From assembly GCF_963576675.1 (NCBI RefSeq), contig NC_088910.1, positions 29,576,531 to 29,640,530 on the forward strand: a stretch of DNA of 64,000 nt. Reading direction: 5' to 3'. How positions within the stretch are numbered: position 1 is the stretch's first letter; the number at the start of each line of letters is the position of its first letter. The DNA is from Euphorbia lathyris. Its lineage: Eukaryota; Streptophyta; Magnoliopsida; Malpighiales; Euphorbiaceae. Shown here in pieces: positions 1 through 11,800 of this stretch. The position numbers and the translations under genes are program-made. The notes under the pieces were generated by a model, which saw nothing but the letters and a program-made list of their open reading frames with translations, was not told the DNA's origin and made no database searches.

Positions 1-165
1 ATATAAACTAGGTTGAACATCCATTGTATTGTAAGACTTGTTTTGCCTCAACCGAATAGGAATTCTCTCTTGCCTGTGGACGTAGATTACATTGATCGAA
101 CCACATAAACTTGTATTCTTGATTGTCTTTTCTTGTTATTATTCTTGTGTGCCAATTTCATAACA
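1..165 (+). mobile_element. 3' tail of a Ty1/copia long terminal repeat
   Basis: The window opens inside an LTR. It ends in the canonical CA at 164-165, followed by a two-base spacer and a methionine-tRNA primer-binding site. Only this tail is visible; the LTR start lies before the window and no second LTR copy is present here, so the length is unknown. Confidence 0.75.
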
Positions 166-167
166 AA

Positions 168-180
168 TGGTATCAGAGCC
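168..180 (+). other. Primer-binding site (initiator Met-tRNA type)
   Basis: TGGTATCAGAGCC is the standard primer-binding site of plant copia retrotransposons, complementary to the 3' end of initiator Met-tRNA. It sets the orientation of the element (+) and confirms that 1-165 is an LTR. Confidence 0.9.
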
Positions 181-1625
181 TAGGTTTCTAGGATTTTGTT
201 TGAGTTCAAAGAGTATATAGGATTTATTCCATTTTTTCCAACAAGAATTTTCTTGATACTGTGCTTTATGGTAGAGGGAGTATATCTGTTAGCGATGTAA
301 AAGATGTTATGCAATCAAAGGAATTGAAAGAGAAGAGTCTTTAATTCAAGGAGGGAAGTGAAAATGCAGGTCTTGTTGTTAGCAGAGGTAGGAGCAAGGA
401 AGAGATGGGATCGAAATCAAAGTCCAGTGGAGTTTGATGTTATCAATGTAAAGAAAGAGCACATTAGAAAGGATTGTCCACTGCAAAAACAGGGGAATGG
501 GAAGAGTGATGCAATTAGTAGTTCAAGTGCAACTGTAGTACATAATGTTATAGTTGGTTCAGCTGAAAGTGTTGATGAAGGGGACGACATTGGTGTTCTG
601 ACGGTCTTCGGGTTCTGCGAATAATTAGGTCACGGACACTGGGGCTTCTTGTCACAGGACATTAAACTGACATCTATTTACTTCTTTCAAGGAGTAGAAA
701 GGAAGTGTGAAGTTGGGTGATGGTGGTGAGCTAAAGGTGAAGGCTAGTGGTTGTGTGCAGATTAAGATGCATGACGCATGGTCAGAACACTTGATGAAGA
801 ACTTGATCTCTCTCGGTACCTTGGACAAGCAAGGTTACAAGTTTCTCTAGCATGGATGGGCAGGCAGGTAAAAGTTTCTAAGGTTGCTCTGATTGTGATG
901 AAAGGTAAAACTGCAGCATGACATTGATAGTTGCTTGGAAGCTCACAAGTGCGAACAGTGGCTGTTACTCAATTTATGGAGCAGTATGATAACAAGACAA
1001 AGTTATAGCATCAGAGATTGGGACACATGAGAAAGAAAGGGCTGTCAATGTTGAGTAAGCAAGGGTTGTTTGCTGGAAGTGAAATGGTAAACTAAAATTC
1101 AGCGAAACTTGTATTATTCCATTTATGGAGCAGTATGATAACGAGACAAAGTTATGGCATCAGAGATTGGGAGGGACACATGAGTAAGAAAGGGCTGTCA
1201 ATGTTGAGTAAGCAAGGGTTGTTTGGTGGAGTTGAAACTGGTAAAACTAAAATTCTGTGAAACTTGTGTTTTGGGCAAGCAGCGCCGGATGAAGTTTGGA
1301 ACGAGTAAGCACACTTCAAAAGGTTCCTTGATTATATTCATTATGATTTACGGGGTAGCGCACCAGTTCAGTCTCAAAGTGAATCTAAGTACCTTATGAC
1401 ATTTGTCAGTGACTAGTCAAGAAATTTCTGGTTAAATTTTCTGAAATCAAAGGATGAAGTGTTTGGGAAGTTCAAGGGACTAAAACACTATGGTAGAGAA
1501 ACGGACTGGAAAACAGGTCAAGACACTCAGAACAGACAACGGGTTAGGGTTCTGTAATGTGCCATTTCATAATTTCTGGAAGGCAAAAGTTATAAGGCAC
1601 AACAAAATGGGGTTGCAAAAGACTA
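181..1625 (+). pseudogene. Decayed copia gag / GAG-pre-integrase / integrase remnant
   Basis: Pieces of copia coding sequence occur in order but in broken frames. A degenerate Gag zinc knuckle lies around 420-480 (EHIRKDCP remains of the CCHC box). A GAG-pre-integrase stretch lies around 765-845 (NLISLGTLDKQGYKF). The integrase HHCC region (LWHQRLGHM, then CETCVLGKQ) spans about 1000-1300, and the start of the integrase core lies around 1320-1440 (KYLMTFVSD). The HHCC segment is duplicated in tandem: about 970-1083 is repeated at about 1118-1240 with few differences. No reverse transcriptase, RNase H or 3' LTR follows, so the element is truncated near 1625. It is certainly inactive. Confidence 0.8.
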
Positions 1626-1920
1626 GGCTGTACAGCTTTCGTAATTAGTAAATGGCTTCCCAATGTTTCCCAAGTCATAAAACACAAATCTGTCATGTCT
1701 TTAAAACAAATTAAACTTCAAATTTACATGATTTTTATTTTGACATTTTCAGGCCAATAATTAATGTTCAATCAAATTCAACTAAGTTACAACAAAAACA
1801 CAGCTCAATTTCAATTCATTCAGCTTAGTTTAATCAAATTCAACCAATCACCACAAAACAGAGCTGTATTCGAAATCATTCAACTATACACATGACATGG
1901 AAATTAATTTCAAACCATAC
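1626..1920. other. Unassigned AT-rich stretch, probable intron of the 1921-2368 gene
   Basis: I see no coding sequence here on either strand. It lies directly downstream, on the minus strand, of a good splice donor at 1920, so it is most simply read as intron between exon 1 and an exon 2 lying before base 1. Confidence 0.4.
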
Positions 1921-2368
1921 CTGATGCAGAAAGCAAAAGTCCCTGGACAAGAATGATCCCACCAAGGCCCAACCAAGCCACAATAAAGGCACTTTCGCTT
2001 GTATTCTGGTCCGTAGCTTTAGCCTCTTCCTGTTGGCTTACAGTAGCAGGCTTCTGAACCGGTGAACGCCTAATAATAGATGCTCTGTCTCTTTTACCGT
2101 TAGGTTTCTTCTTATTACTAGCAGTAGACGAAGAAGTAGCATCACTGAGACTTGAATTGGTTGAAGATGAGGGTGAGGAAGAGGATGATCCAAACCCTAG
2201 TCCAGGCGCAGTGGATTTCTTAGGCGCAGGTGACTGATTGGCGGGTTCGGCGTCGGTTGTGGGATTTTGGGATTGGATTCTGAGATTGGGTTTGGATGGA
2301 GAGAGGAGGTGAAATTGGCGATAAGATTTTCTGAATAGAGAGGAAGTAGTGTGGATTTGTAGCGCCAT
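1921..2368 (-). CDS. Plastid-targeted small membrane protein, exon 1 only
   Basis: The ATG at 2368-2366 opens a 149-codon exon. The N-terminus is rich in Ser, Thr, Arg and Gln with no acidic residues for about 40 residues, as in a chloroplast transit peptide. A low-complexity Ser-rich linker follows, then a basic conserved-looking stretch (KRDRASIIRRSP near residue 93). The C-terminal part has a hydrophobic segment (AFIVAWLGLGGIILVQGLLL) that could span a membrane. The frame meets a splice donor (CAG/GTATGG) at 1921/1920 one base into a Gly codon; reading on would give only GMV and a stop, so a further exon is expected. It resembles, from memory, an uncharacterised plant family of plastid proteins (Arabidopsis At2g17240-like); no biochemical role is claimed. 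Exon 2 is not found between 1 and 1920. Confidence 0.7.
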
Positions 2369-3290
2369 TTTTAGTTTAGTTCGTTAGTAATGGTCCGTTA
2401 TTTTTTATTTCTACAACATCATTTAAGGGTAAATTAAATCATGATCCCTCAACTTTGACTTACTTTCTTTCTGATCTCTAAACTTCAAAACCTAGAGGTC
2501 TATTTGAATACAACTTTTAGTCCCATAAACTTACCTTGATGATTTCTAGTTCTGTGACAAGTAATTTAACATTTAAAAAAATAGCATTTGCACAAATTTA
2601 TTATAGATAACCATTTCTTATGTTTTCAAGGGATGTTGTTTAATATTGACCTAATCCATTATTTGTCTTCTCAATTTGTTTAAAAATTTGGATTAGCACC
2701 CTAACTTTAAAATATTACGAAAGTCCTTTAAGTTGCATAAAATATTTAGATAACTCTTTTAACTTCCATAAAATATAATTAATTAATCATTTAGTTGTAC
2801 ACACTTCGAAAAAAATAAAACAATCAAAATGTATAATTATGTAATAAAAATTTAAACTCGTCAATACATCTTCTAAAATTTAAAAGAGTGTTAAAACAGT
2901 ATATAAATTTCATAATTCAATCAATTTTTGTCGAAAAGTTTGAGGAGAGATGTTTGGGTCAATTTTTTTGTAAGCTACATTACCTCAAACATCATTCTTG
3001 ATACATATAATAGGTAAAAATTACATAGATGATAACAGGGTGATATATAAGATCTTCAACAAAAAAACAATTTTAAAAAAATTATAAGATCTTCAACATG
3101 GTTTAGGGAAGAAAATGTTAATTAATTAGAAGATGGGGTTAAATTTTGGAGCAATTCCCAACTCAGATTCTCACAGCCAACAAAGATTCTCCTCCACAAT
3201 TCCAAATTCAAAGATCAGTCTTCTTCTTTCTTTCTTTCCCTCTCCACTGCTTCATGGACTCTGTATTATACACTTCTCAATCCACCTCCC
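2369..3290. promoter_or_regulatory. Divergent intergenic region between the plastid protein and photolyase-hydrolase genes
   Basis: The two flanking genes are transcribed away from each other, so this 0.9 kb must hold both promoters and 5' leaders. The stretch 2900-3130 is AT-rich; 3140-3290 is pyrimidine-rich and probably the 5' leader of the + strand gene. A repeat fragment sits at 2646-2900. I could not assign a TATA box with confidence. Confidence 0.5.
2646..2900. repeat. Single arm of an inverted-repeat element related to 46880-47393
   Basis: The stretch shares order and wording with the left arm of the element at 46880-47393: a 'catta/cattt-tgtc' start, a block on 'cctaactttaaa', then 'gttgcataaaatatt' and 'aaaatataattaattaatca'. 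The right arm is absent, so this is a truncated, diverged copy upstream of the photolyase-hydrolase gene. Confidence 0.5.
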
Positions 3291-6200
3291 ATGGCCCTCT
3301 TCCTCTCTTCCGCCTTCCTTCCCACCATCTGCTCTTCTCTTCCCCTCAGGACCCCTTGCTTTTGCTCTCTCTCTCCGTACCCACCCCTCTCCACTGCCAA
3401 ATCGCCTTCTCCCTCTGCTATTCTCTGGTTCAAGCAGGATCTTCGCCTCCATGATCATCCTGGCCTTCTACAAGCCTCCTCCTATCCTGCCTTACTTCCT
3501 CTTTATGTTTTCGATCACCGGATTCTCTCTCGTCAGTATTTCTTACTTATTATCTGTTTCTCGCATTGTGCTCGTTCTTTTTCTTTTTTTTCAAAAATCT
3601 GTTTCATTTTACATTTCTAGACTGTTGCATTTGGCATTGTGTAGTTATATGACTGTTTTGTTACTAAATTTTCAGAGAATTGTCCTTAGATAGCATGTAA
3701 TTAATTGAAGATCTTATTATTAATGCCTGCGTTTTCCATAGGAAATCAGTTCAAGTGGTTCTTTTTTACTGTTTGTGTAGGTTATTCTGATGAAATGCTG
3801 GAAATTATTCTTTTTGCACTGGATGATTTAAGGAAATCCTTAAAGGAACAAGGATCTAATTTGATGATTAGGTTTGGGGGTGCGGAGAATGTGATAAGAG
3901 ACCTTGTAGAAGAGGTGTTATTACTTGTTCCATTCACTTTCTATGATGGTAATTTACTTAGTATCAGCTTGTTTCACTTAACTTCATCATCTCTGGGGAC
4001 AGGTAAAAGCTACTGATGTATTTGCTGAAGAGGAGGTAGAGTACCACCTTCGCACAACAATGAAAATTGTTGAAGAAGCCTTGACGAAATCAACTCTTGC
4101 ATATAGGAATCCGAAGATTGTACGTTGGCGTACTCCATTTTATGACATTAAGGTTATAATCTTTGCCCTTAAAGCTTTGTTTGGTTAAATTATGGGCTAT
4201 TTTGATGCAAATCATAAATATGTTGTGGTTCTCTATGTGTTATAGAATCTCAAGGACTTGCCTGCATCACATGTTGATTTCAAGAAACTTCCCCTGACTT
4301 CTCCTCTTTTGCCCCCTATCTTACCCAGGGCACCAATGCCATTGGACTGGGGTAAGTTTCCGTTTGTCAACTTTTATCTATTGCTGGTTCCGTCCATTGA
4401 TTTTCTTCATTAGAATTGTAAAATCAGATATACGCTTAAAAATATATTTTAATACACAGTTTTATTACTTATAGGGAGAATGATGATTGAACCATGAATC
4501 AGGTTCTATGCCCACATTGAATGAGTTGAAGAAATTTATGAATGAAAATCCGTTCAAATTGAAAGAGACTTGGACTTTGATCAAGGAGATGTCACCTGAA
4601 ACTGTATTGCAGAATAGAAAGTCAAAATTGAGGGGAGCTAATTCAAGTAATTTGAATTTCAAGCAACGTCAGAGGAGTAAAGTGGAAAAATCTGTTTTTG
4701 TTACAGAAAAGCAAAATGTTGTGGGAGGTGGGACAAGTAACATACTTGATGCATTGGCTGGATACTTGCGATATTTGGAGGGAACAGCTCGGGATAATTG
4801 GCAAGAGTATGTGGTGTTTGCTATTTGATTCTTTTATCAATTTTGATTTCTGTGATTGTGCTCAAAATATTTTTGGTTGTTGGTAATATCAAATTCATTT
4901 TCGTGATCTTTTGGCAGCATTCTATCCATAAATCACAAGCAGATTTGTTTTTTCTAACGCAAAAATCCTTCATTTAGGTAGATTGAAAAATGTATCCATG
5001 TGATAACAGATTATTATGCTGAGGAATTGTTTGCAGAGCAACATAGAACAAGGAACAGTGGCTTAAACGTTATGTTCTCTAAACTTTTTTATTTTTCCTG
5101 CTCTGATTGGAAACTTTGGGAACTCGATGCAACTTATTTGGTCTTTAACCTATATTCTATTTCATTAAGCCTCCACATGTCTGCTTAGGAGGTGATTCTC
5201 CATCATATATTTTTGAAAAATATTTATTATAAATCCAACATTTAACTCTCGTATAGCATGCTATGTTTTGGTTGTTTATCATAAAGACATTGATTAGATT
5301 CTTGGTCTTTAATGGCTGCATGCTGTAGTTTTGCATTCTATATACTTATTTTTTCGAAAATAACTTCTCTTTTAATAAAATTGCCACACTAAATCTTTAA
5401 GTTCATCTATCATTTAAATAAATCAAACTATGGCATGGCAGGATACATGAGAGGTTACGTAATGCTGAAAGTCGGGAAGGGGCTTCATTTTTTGCACTAT
5501 TTGGCACTTCCCTTTGTCTTGGTATCATATCCAGAAGAAACGTGTATTATGAAGCGATCAAATATGAGAAGGAACGAAATGCTGGATTTCTATCACCTTT
5601 TGGATATTCTGCAACTACTGTTGCTGCTGCTATTGATGCTGTGTGCTCAATGGAGGTAATTTTGGAGTTCGTTATTTGCTACTTTGAATGCATACACGTT
5701 TTATATATTTGGTTGTTCTGATCTATATGTTACCTTATATATATATAATTGTATTTTTCACACAAGTCCTCTGAAAAACTCGAGCTGAACTTGGTGACAG
5801 TGGTATTGGCTTATGGCTCTAAAAGGTCAAATAAACAATGATGGAGCATATTCTGTTCGAATATGGCGATGGAATGGGTATTTAATTCAGGTATGCAGCT
5901 GAAAACATGGAAAATATTTAGAAGTTTATTATTGAATATTGGTCCTTTCTGCCAACTCTGCTGATTTCGTGATTTGGAACTTGTTCAAAATGCATATATT
6001 TTATTCTGGAGAAGTACTTAACTATATTATAGGTTCATGTGGTATTTCAAGTGATTGTTCTTGTTTCAGTATACAGTTGTTGGTCAAGAAGGCCCTGCAA
6101 TTCTCCTTGTTCATGGTTTTGGTGCATTTTTGGAGCATTATCGTGACAATATACATCCTATATCTGAAGGTGGAAATCGTGTTTGGGCAATCACAGTTTT

Positions 6201-7872
6201 GGGATTTGGAAAATCAGAAAAGCCAAATGTCGTATACACAGAACTCATGTGGGCTGAATTGCTGAGAGATTTTATAACTGATATTGTGGGTGAACCAGTG
6301 CATCTTGTGGGGAACTCTATTGGTGGTATTGTCCAAGTTCGAACCTACATCTCTACTTCCCTCATTTTTCTCAAACCTACCATTCAATACACCCTATATT
6401 TTGGGGTTACAGACAATACTTGGCTTTTATTAATGCTTTTACTGTGTTAAAATTCAGAAAGTTCATTAATCTTTTTCTTCTCTCAAAAACTTAAGAGTTG
6501 TTATCTCAATCTCCAGGCTATTTTATATCAATTGTTGCATGTTTTTGGCCTGCTTTGGTCAAGTCTGTTGTTCTTATCAACACTGCTGGGGATGTTACTC
6601 CAGGATATGATAATCATCTGCAAATCACTAAAGTAAGCCCAGAGACCTTTTTTTCAGATTTTGTTTAACGCATTATTGTAGTATATATGTTAGTTTGCTT
6701 CTTGAAATATTAAGCTGCTACTCGGACTCTGTTATATCCACTTTTCATGTTCTTTTCTATTTTGTGGTTGCTTGCGTACCCATTTAATGCTTCCAGATGC
6801 ATTATGTCCATTTGCTACTAGAGAGATGATTCAACCCGCCACCTGAGCTGTCCTGCATGTCTTTTGTATATTTAAAGTCAAAAAAATTTAACAGGCATCC
6901 TCACATTTTTCAGGAAAGACGAACTTCAGTGGTTGCACAGCTTGGTGCTAAGCTGTTATTGCCTTACTTGAGGTGGGATATCAGAAAAATAGTGAAGCAG
7001 TGCTACCCAACTGTAAGCACTCATTTAACTCCAAATTTCATTTTTGTAGCATAAACTTAATGTGGTTTCTATACTTAACCCTGTTGTTCTTCCAGAATAC
7101 TGAGAGAGTTGATGATTGGCTTATCAATGAAATGCTGAGAGCCGTATCCTTTTTTTTTTTTTATCTCGGAAAATATAAAGACATTCCATTAGAAATGAAA
7201 ACTTGTGATGGAATCACTTCCTTAACGTGCACGGCAGTCTGAAGATCCTGGTGTAAATGTGGTTCTGGAAAGTATTTTCAGTTTTAATCTTTCACTCCCA
7301 CTTAATTGTCTCTTGGGAGGTTTTGAAGGAAAGGTCTTAGTTATACAGGTGATCTCTTAGAAACCCTTGTTCCATTTTCACTTGATTTTCTTCATCAACC
7401 TGAAATCAAGGTATTGATAGTTTTCTTTGAACTCCAGGGAATGAAAGATCCTATCTCTGATTCCAAGTCCAAAGTTGCGAGGCTCAAAGAGCATTGCAGT
7501 GGTGTAGTAATCAGAGAGTTGGACGCCGGTAATTCATTAGCCTTATCATCAACTTGTTTGTTCCTAGTTAATGCGTCTTAAATTAGGGGTTTTCGTAGGA
7601 GCACCCGGTGCTTGCACTACCCCCTTGGGATTGTGCCATGTGCGCAAAACCCATGTGGCGCCGCACGGCCCAATCCCAATGGGGGTATTGCAAGCACCGG
7701 ATGCTTAGTACAATTTCCTCTTAAATTATGTAGTAAGTAGTAACCATCATTGCATCTGGCAAAAATAGCAGGCCACTGCCCCCATGATGAGCGGCCTGGA
7801 GAAGTGAATGCAATAATTTGTGAATGGGTAGTGGCAGCGGAAACCAAAATTCTGCCAGAGACCTTTGCATAG
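3291..7872 (+). CDS. Photolyase-like N-domain / alpha-beta hydrolase fusion protein, 14 exons, 686 aa
   Basis: Exons: 3291-3531, 3781-3914, 4003-4152, 4246-4351, 4503-4806, 5442-5655, 5801-5890, 6070-6325, 6517-6632, 6914-7012, 7096-7143, 7238-7348, 7438-7528, 7772-7872. All introns are GT-AG and the frame closes exactly (2061 nt). Residues 1-40 are Ser/Pro-rich and likely a plastid transit peptide. Residues about 44-205 match the photolyase/cryptochrome N-terminal alpha/beta domain (ILWFKQDLRLHDHP at 44-57), but the FAD-binding helical domain is missing, so DNA repair is not expected. Residues about 414-686 are an alpha/beta hydrolase: HGFG oxyanion motif 428-431, nucleophile Ser496 in GNSIGG, likely acid Asp627 in MKDP, likely His655 in GHCPHDE. 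The substrate is unknown. Length and domain order agree with my recollection of Arabidopsis At4g25290. It is tail-to-tail with the peptidase gene. Part of it is duplicated at 16237-17647, and a MITE sits in intron 13. Confidence 0.93.
7586..7718. mobile_element. 133-bp hairpin MITE in intron 13 of the photolyase-hydrolase gene
   Basis: Two arms (roughly 7600-7640 and 7665-7705) are near-perfect inverted copies (GGTGCTTGCACTACCCCC against GGTGCTTGCAATACCCCC on the other strand). The element is bracketed by a perfect 10-bp direct repeat TCTTAAATTA at 7576-7585 and 7719-7728. A 9-10 bp duplication suggests a Mutator-like miniature element. It leaves the splice sites at 7528 and 7772 intact. Confidence 0.75.
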
Positions 7873-8887
7873 TTCATGGTCAACCAAATTTGTTGCTATA
7901 TTTGTGAATCATTTATCAGCAAGAAGTTCGACATTCGACTGGTATAATCGATCTGATCAATGGGAAAGGAGATGCATACCACTTCAATAGGAAATGATTG
8001 ATGTAAAAAAGAAAAAAAAAATATACAATGAAAATATAAAGTCCAATAGATGAGGCTCAGCCCATAAATTTCCAATAGGCTTCTGTTAATCGAGTAATGT
8101 GATGTTCTGTTCTAAAATTAAAACCAAACCTAATTACGAAGACAAACAGAATTGGTTTTTTTTTTTATATAGAATTGGTTTGATTCTTTTATTTGTGCTT
8201 TGTTTGTTTGTTTTTTCCTTTTGTTTTTTAAACTTTTAATAGAACTAAGTACATTAAGTTGATAAAATAAATTATTAGATTCAAGTATTTACCTATGGCA
8301 TATTAGAAATGTTGAATCTGTCATATACATGCACAAAATATTAATGCTTTGACACTAGTGATATGCATGAATTTCAAATTGAAGTTATTTAAAATTGTCT
8401 CAATTTAAGCAAAGTAATTAAATAATCCAGCTAAAATTAAAAATCTCGATTCTTATACACGGAAATAAAAAGTTATTATTTCAAATAAAATTAGTTTCGC
8501 ACATAGATTATTCAACAAAATAATTGATACAACATATCTCACTATGTTCTATCTTCACCAAGTGCGAGCATATCAAGAGTCTTACTCGAATAACTTATCA
8601 TTTATGCCCATAAAAAATGCACAACAGTACAAGTTTGATTCCTCTATGAAACTGTTCAGCTCCGTTCTTGGCTAATGGAACCGTACCTGCAGTATATGCA
8701 GAGTGCATCGGATGCACCACGTCATCCGTCAACGACAACACTTTTCTCAAATTCCCCAGGCTGTTAGAATAAAATTAGGCAATCGTCCAAAGGTTCCTGT
8801 CGAGAGAAGCATGCATGCTTTGATGAGGAAAATATTTGGACCTGAAATTTCATTGTTTTCAAAACTTGGAGCTGGATTTGAAAATGC
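7873..8887. other. Convergent intergenic region with the 3' ends of two genes
   Basis: This 1 kb separates the stop codons of the hydrolase (+) and the peptidase (-). It must carry both 3' UTRs and polyadenylation signals. It is AT-rich with a T-run at 8156-8168. I see no further gene; the more balanced sequence at 8640-8887 is probably peptidase 3' UTR. Confidence 0.5.
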
Positions 8888-11800
8888 TCATCTTCCGATC
8901 AGATGCAACTCATCAGCAACACTCGTCATGTCAGGGACTATCCCTCCATTGCAATACCTCACAACCCCTTCTCCCACTAAATCATTCAACATTTCAGCTG
9001 GTTCTTTGGCTCCACCATGCTGTAGTACCTTTGTTCTGAGAGCATTTCCCGTGGTTATCGAAAGCGGATCTTCCTTGCATAACTTCTCCCATATCGTTGC
9101 AGCAAAGCATCGAGCATATAAGTAGCTGTAGTAACCTACATATGTGACATAAACCTAGTATGATCACTGCAAGTATATTAAAAAAAACTCTGTAATTCAC
9201 AAATGTACATATACAGTAATTGATTAAGCGATACGCACCTGCACCATAATTGATAAGATGATTGAACCTCAGCTGCCAGTGTGTACCTTCCACATGCTTC
9301 CAACCGGTACACTGTGTCCTAAGATCTGCGACAATACTACTCGTCTCCCTGGGTGTGGATGGTTGTTCACCAAAAATCGTTTGGTCAACCAAAGCATAAA
9401 ACACCTGATAAACGCCAATCAAGTAAACAAAAACTTGCTGATTTGGTTTCTTTGTTTCTCATGCATATCAGCATATGATGTGCCTAATAGCATCATTAGC
9501 TAATGAATCCAAGGCTGACAAAATATAAACCTGGCGTTGTAATTCTGTAGCTGCGAACATATCTTTAGCGGCTTGCATCGACTTCACCAATTTCTCAGGT
9601 ATTATTTCACCAGTTGAATAGTGCTTGGCAAATGTTTTTAGCACTCGGTAATCCTGGGCATAGTACCTAGGGGATCAACCAAGGTCAAATATGAGGTCAT
9701 CTAACATTAAACCTGTTGCCATCTAATCATTTGTAGAGATATATACATTAGTGAACTACTGAAGCACATGTCTCTCTTTCTTATATATCTATATGTACAT
9801 ATAGATTCATTGCCAACTAAACTGAATATAACCATGGTACACCAAGTTGAAAATATAGATATTGTAGTACTGTGGAATAGGGATAAGGATCAAATTTGAC
9901 CCTAATGTTTTTATAGAAGCGTAGATTTAACCCTAAAGTATGAAATAGTGCAAATTTAATCCTAAGGTTTCCAAGCAAGATCAATTTTAGCTCTACATTA
10001 TCGAAAATTTGAAAAACTGATTTGACTGTTATTTAACGGTCACATCAGACCTTCCAAAACAAGTGTATCTATAAATTGAAGCAGTTTCATACATTTTTAT
10101 TATTATTATTTGTAACAATATTAGTAACACAGTGAAAATTTTAGACACAGATCTGCATTTCGACGAAAACGTTAGGGTCAAATTTGGCCCTTATCCCTAT
10201 GGAATATATTCGGAGAGCAAAATTTAATGTACTTCTCAAAGTCTTGAACATGAAAACAACTACAAGGATCAAAGATAAATTTGAGCATAAACTCAACCCC
10301 CACAGGAAGCTCTCTTTCCTCTACTCAAATGTACCAAACCAACATAATTTTCTGAATATCCTTTAATTCTCACCCCACACCTATATATATACTAACTAAT
10401 TTCACAAAGCCCCGAACCACGAGTCCCTATATGATCCTTTATTCAAAATAAACCGGTCTCTATAAAAATCCATGGGTTTGAGGTTTTAATATAATAGAGT
10501 ATAGGTAGGAAAGCATTCAGCTTCTAACTCTCTTTTTAAGCTATGGATATATGTTATTGATCCCAATAACAAAAAGGAAGATGATAATGCCGAAATTGCA
10601 ATTTTGACACTCACTCAAAGAGGTTGGAAGGCACCTCAGCAAAGTCAAGAACCACCCTTGTACCTGAAAAATGTTGGTAATCCTACAGGAATAATCATGA
10701 GGCCGTGAAGATATATCATAAAGAAATATGTTTCACTTTCTAATAAGTTATGAACTTTCTTATACCGTTCTTGAAAGCAAGGCATGAAGAGCATGTCCAA
10801 ACTCATGAAACAGATTTTCCACTTCCCAGTGATTGAGGTTCACAGTTGATGAACTATTAAGTCTACAAAAATTGCAAACAAGGGCCACAACCTGCCATGT
10901 GACCAAAGTAAGCTCATCAGAAAATACTGATTGAAAACCAAAAATTTAATGAGTTCTCATTTATCCTATGAAACAACATAACTCTGGTATCAAACACACA
11001 ATCTAGAGTAGCACTACCTCTGGAAAAAAAAAAGTTGAATCACATTTAGGTTATACCTCTAAAGAGCCAAGATATAGCTTCTAGAGGCAACTAAATTAGA
11101 ATTACATGATATGATTGTACTAGATGAATTTCTCTTGGAGAAAGCCACTGATAATGAACAAGTAAACTCTTTGGATGACTCAAAATCATTGGACGATTTG
11201 GGTGTGTTTATGATCGGTCATCTTCCCTGAAGTCGCATATAATGGCTACAAATTTCACATTCATAATAGTCAGCTAGATGATTGTGGACTAAAAATGCCA
11301 ATCCCGCACAGACAGCTCTGAAAAGAACTCTAGCATAAGTCCAAACTACTCAGGTTTTATGTGTTCTCCTATGCTGCACAATCAAATACCAGACAGCATT
11401 TTAAATTTATGTGCTTTTGTAGTCCAACAAATTGTGTGTGATGCATTGCACAGTTACTAGAGTGCTGCACTATATGACACATGGAGACACATTAAAATTG
11501 TTTTAAAAAAAAATTGATCAGGGTTGGTAGAAATAACATACAGGAAGCTGGTATTCTGCTTCAGAAATTCGGCGGCCTCCCTTAATTGCAAAGTTAGCAC
11601 AACTTGGATATTTGCCCTTCCTGGAATACAAATCAAGGTACAAGTATCCCAAGTCACCCTGAAAAAAAAAAACAGTGCCTCAATCTAACGAAACAATGTC
11701 AAAACATCTTTGAACGTGCATGTAATGTAATGGCAAAATGCAGCTAGTGAATTTTGAATTCATGAAGAAAGTATCCACTTGTGCAAGCATCAAATTTCCT

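Noticed and set aside
3133..3693. Overlapping plus-strand frames of 186 and 102 codons before and across exon 1
   Set aside because: They read the pyrimidine-rich leader and intron 1 in other frames. Only the frame starting at 3291 gives the photolyase motif and joins exon 2.
5000..5188. Possible extra exon in intron 5 of the photolyase-hydrolase gene (EKCIHVITDYYAEELF)
   Set aside because: Exon 5 to exon 6 splices in frame without it and matches the family; including it would break the frame. Its copy in the duplicate only shows that the intron was duplicated too.
8703..9125. Plus-strand open frame of 140 codons
   Set aside because: It lies antisense to the last exon of the peptidase gene, whose minus-strand frame ends at 8888 and has clear family motifs.
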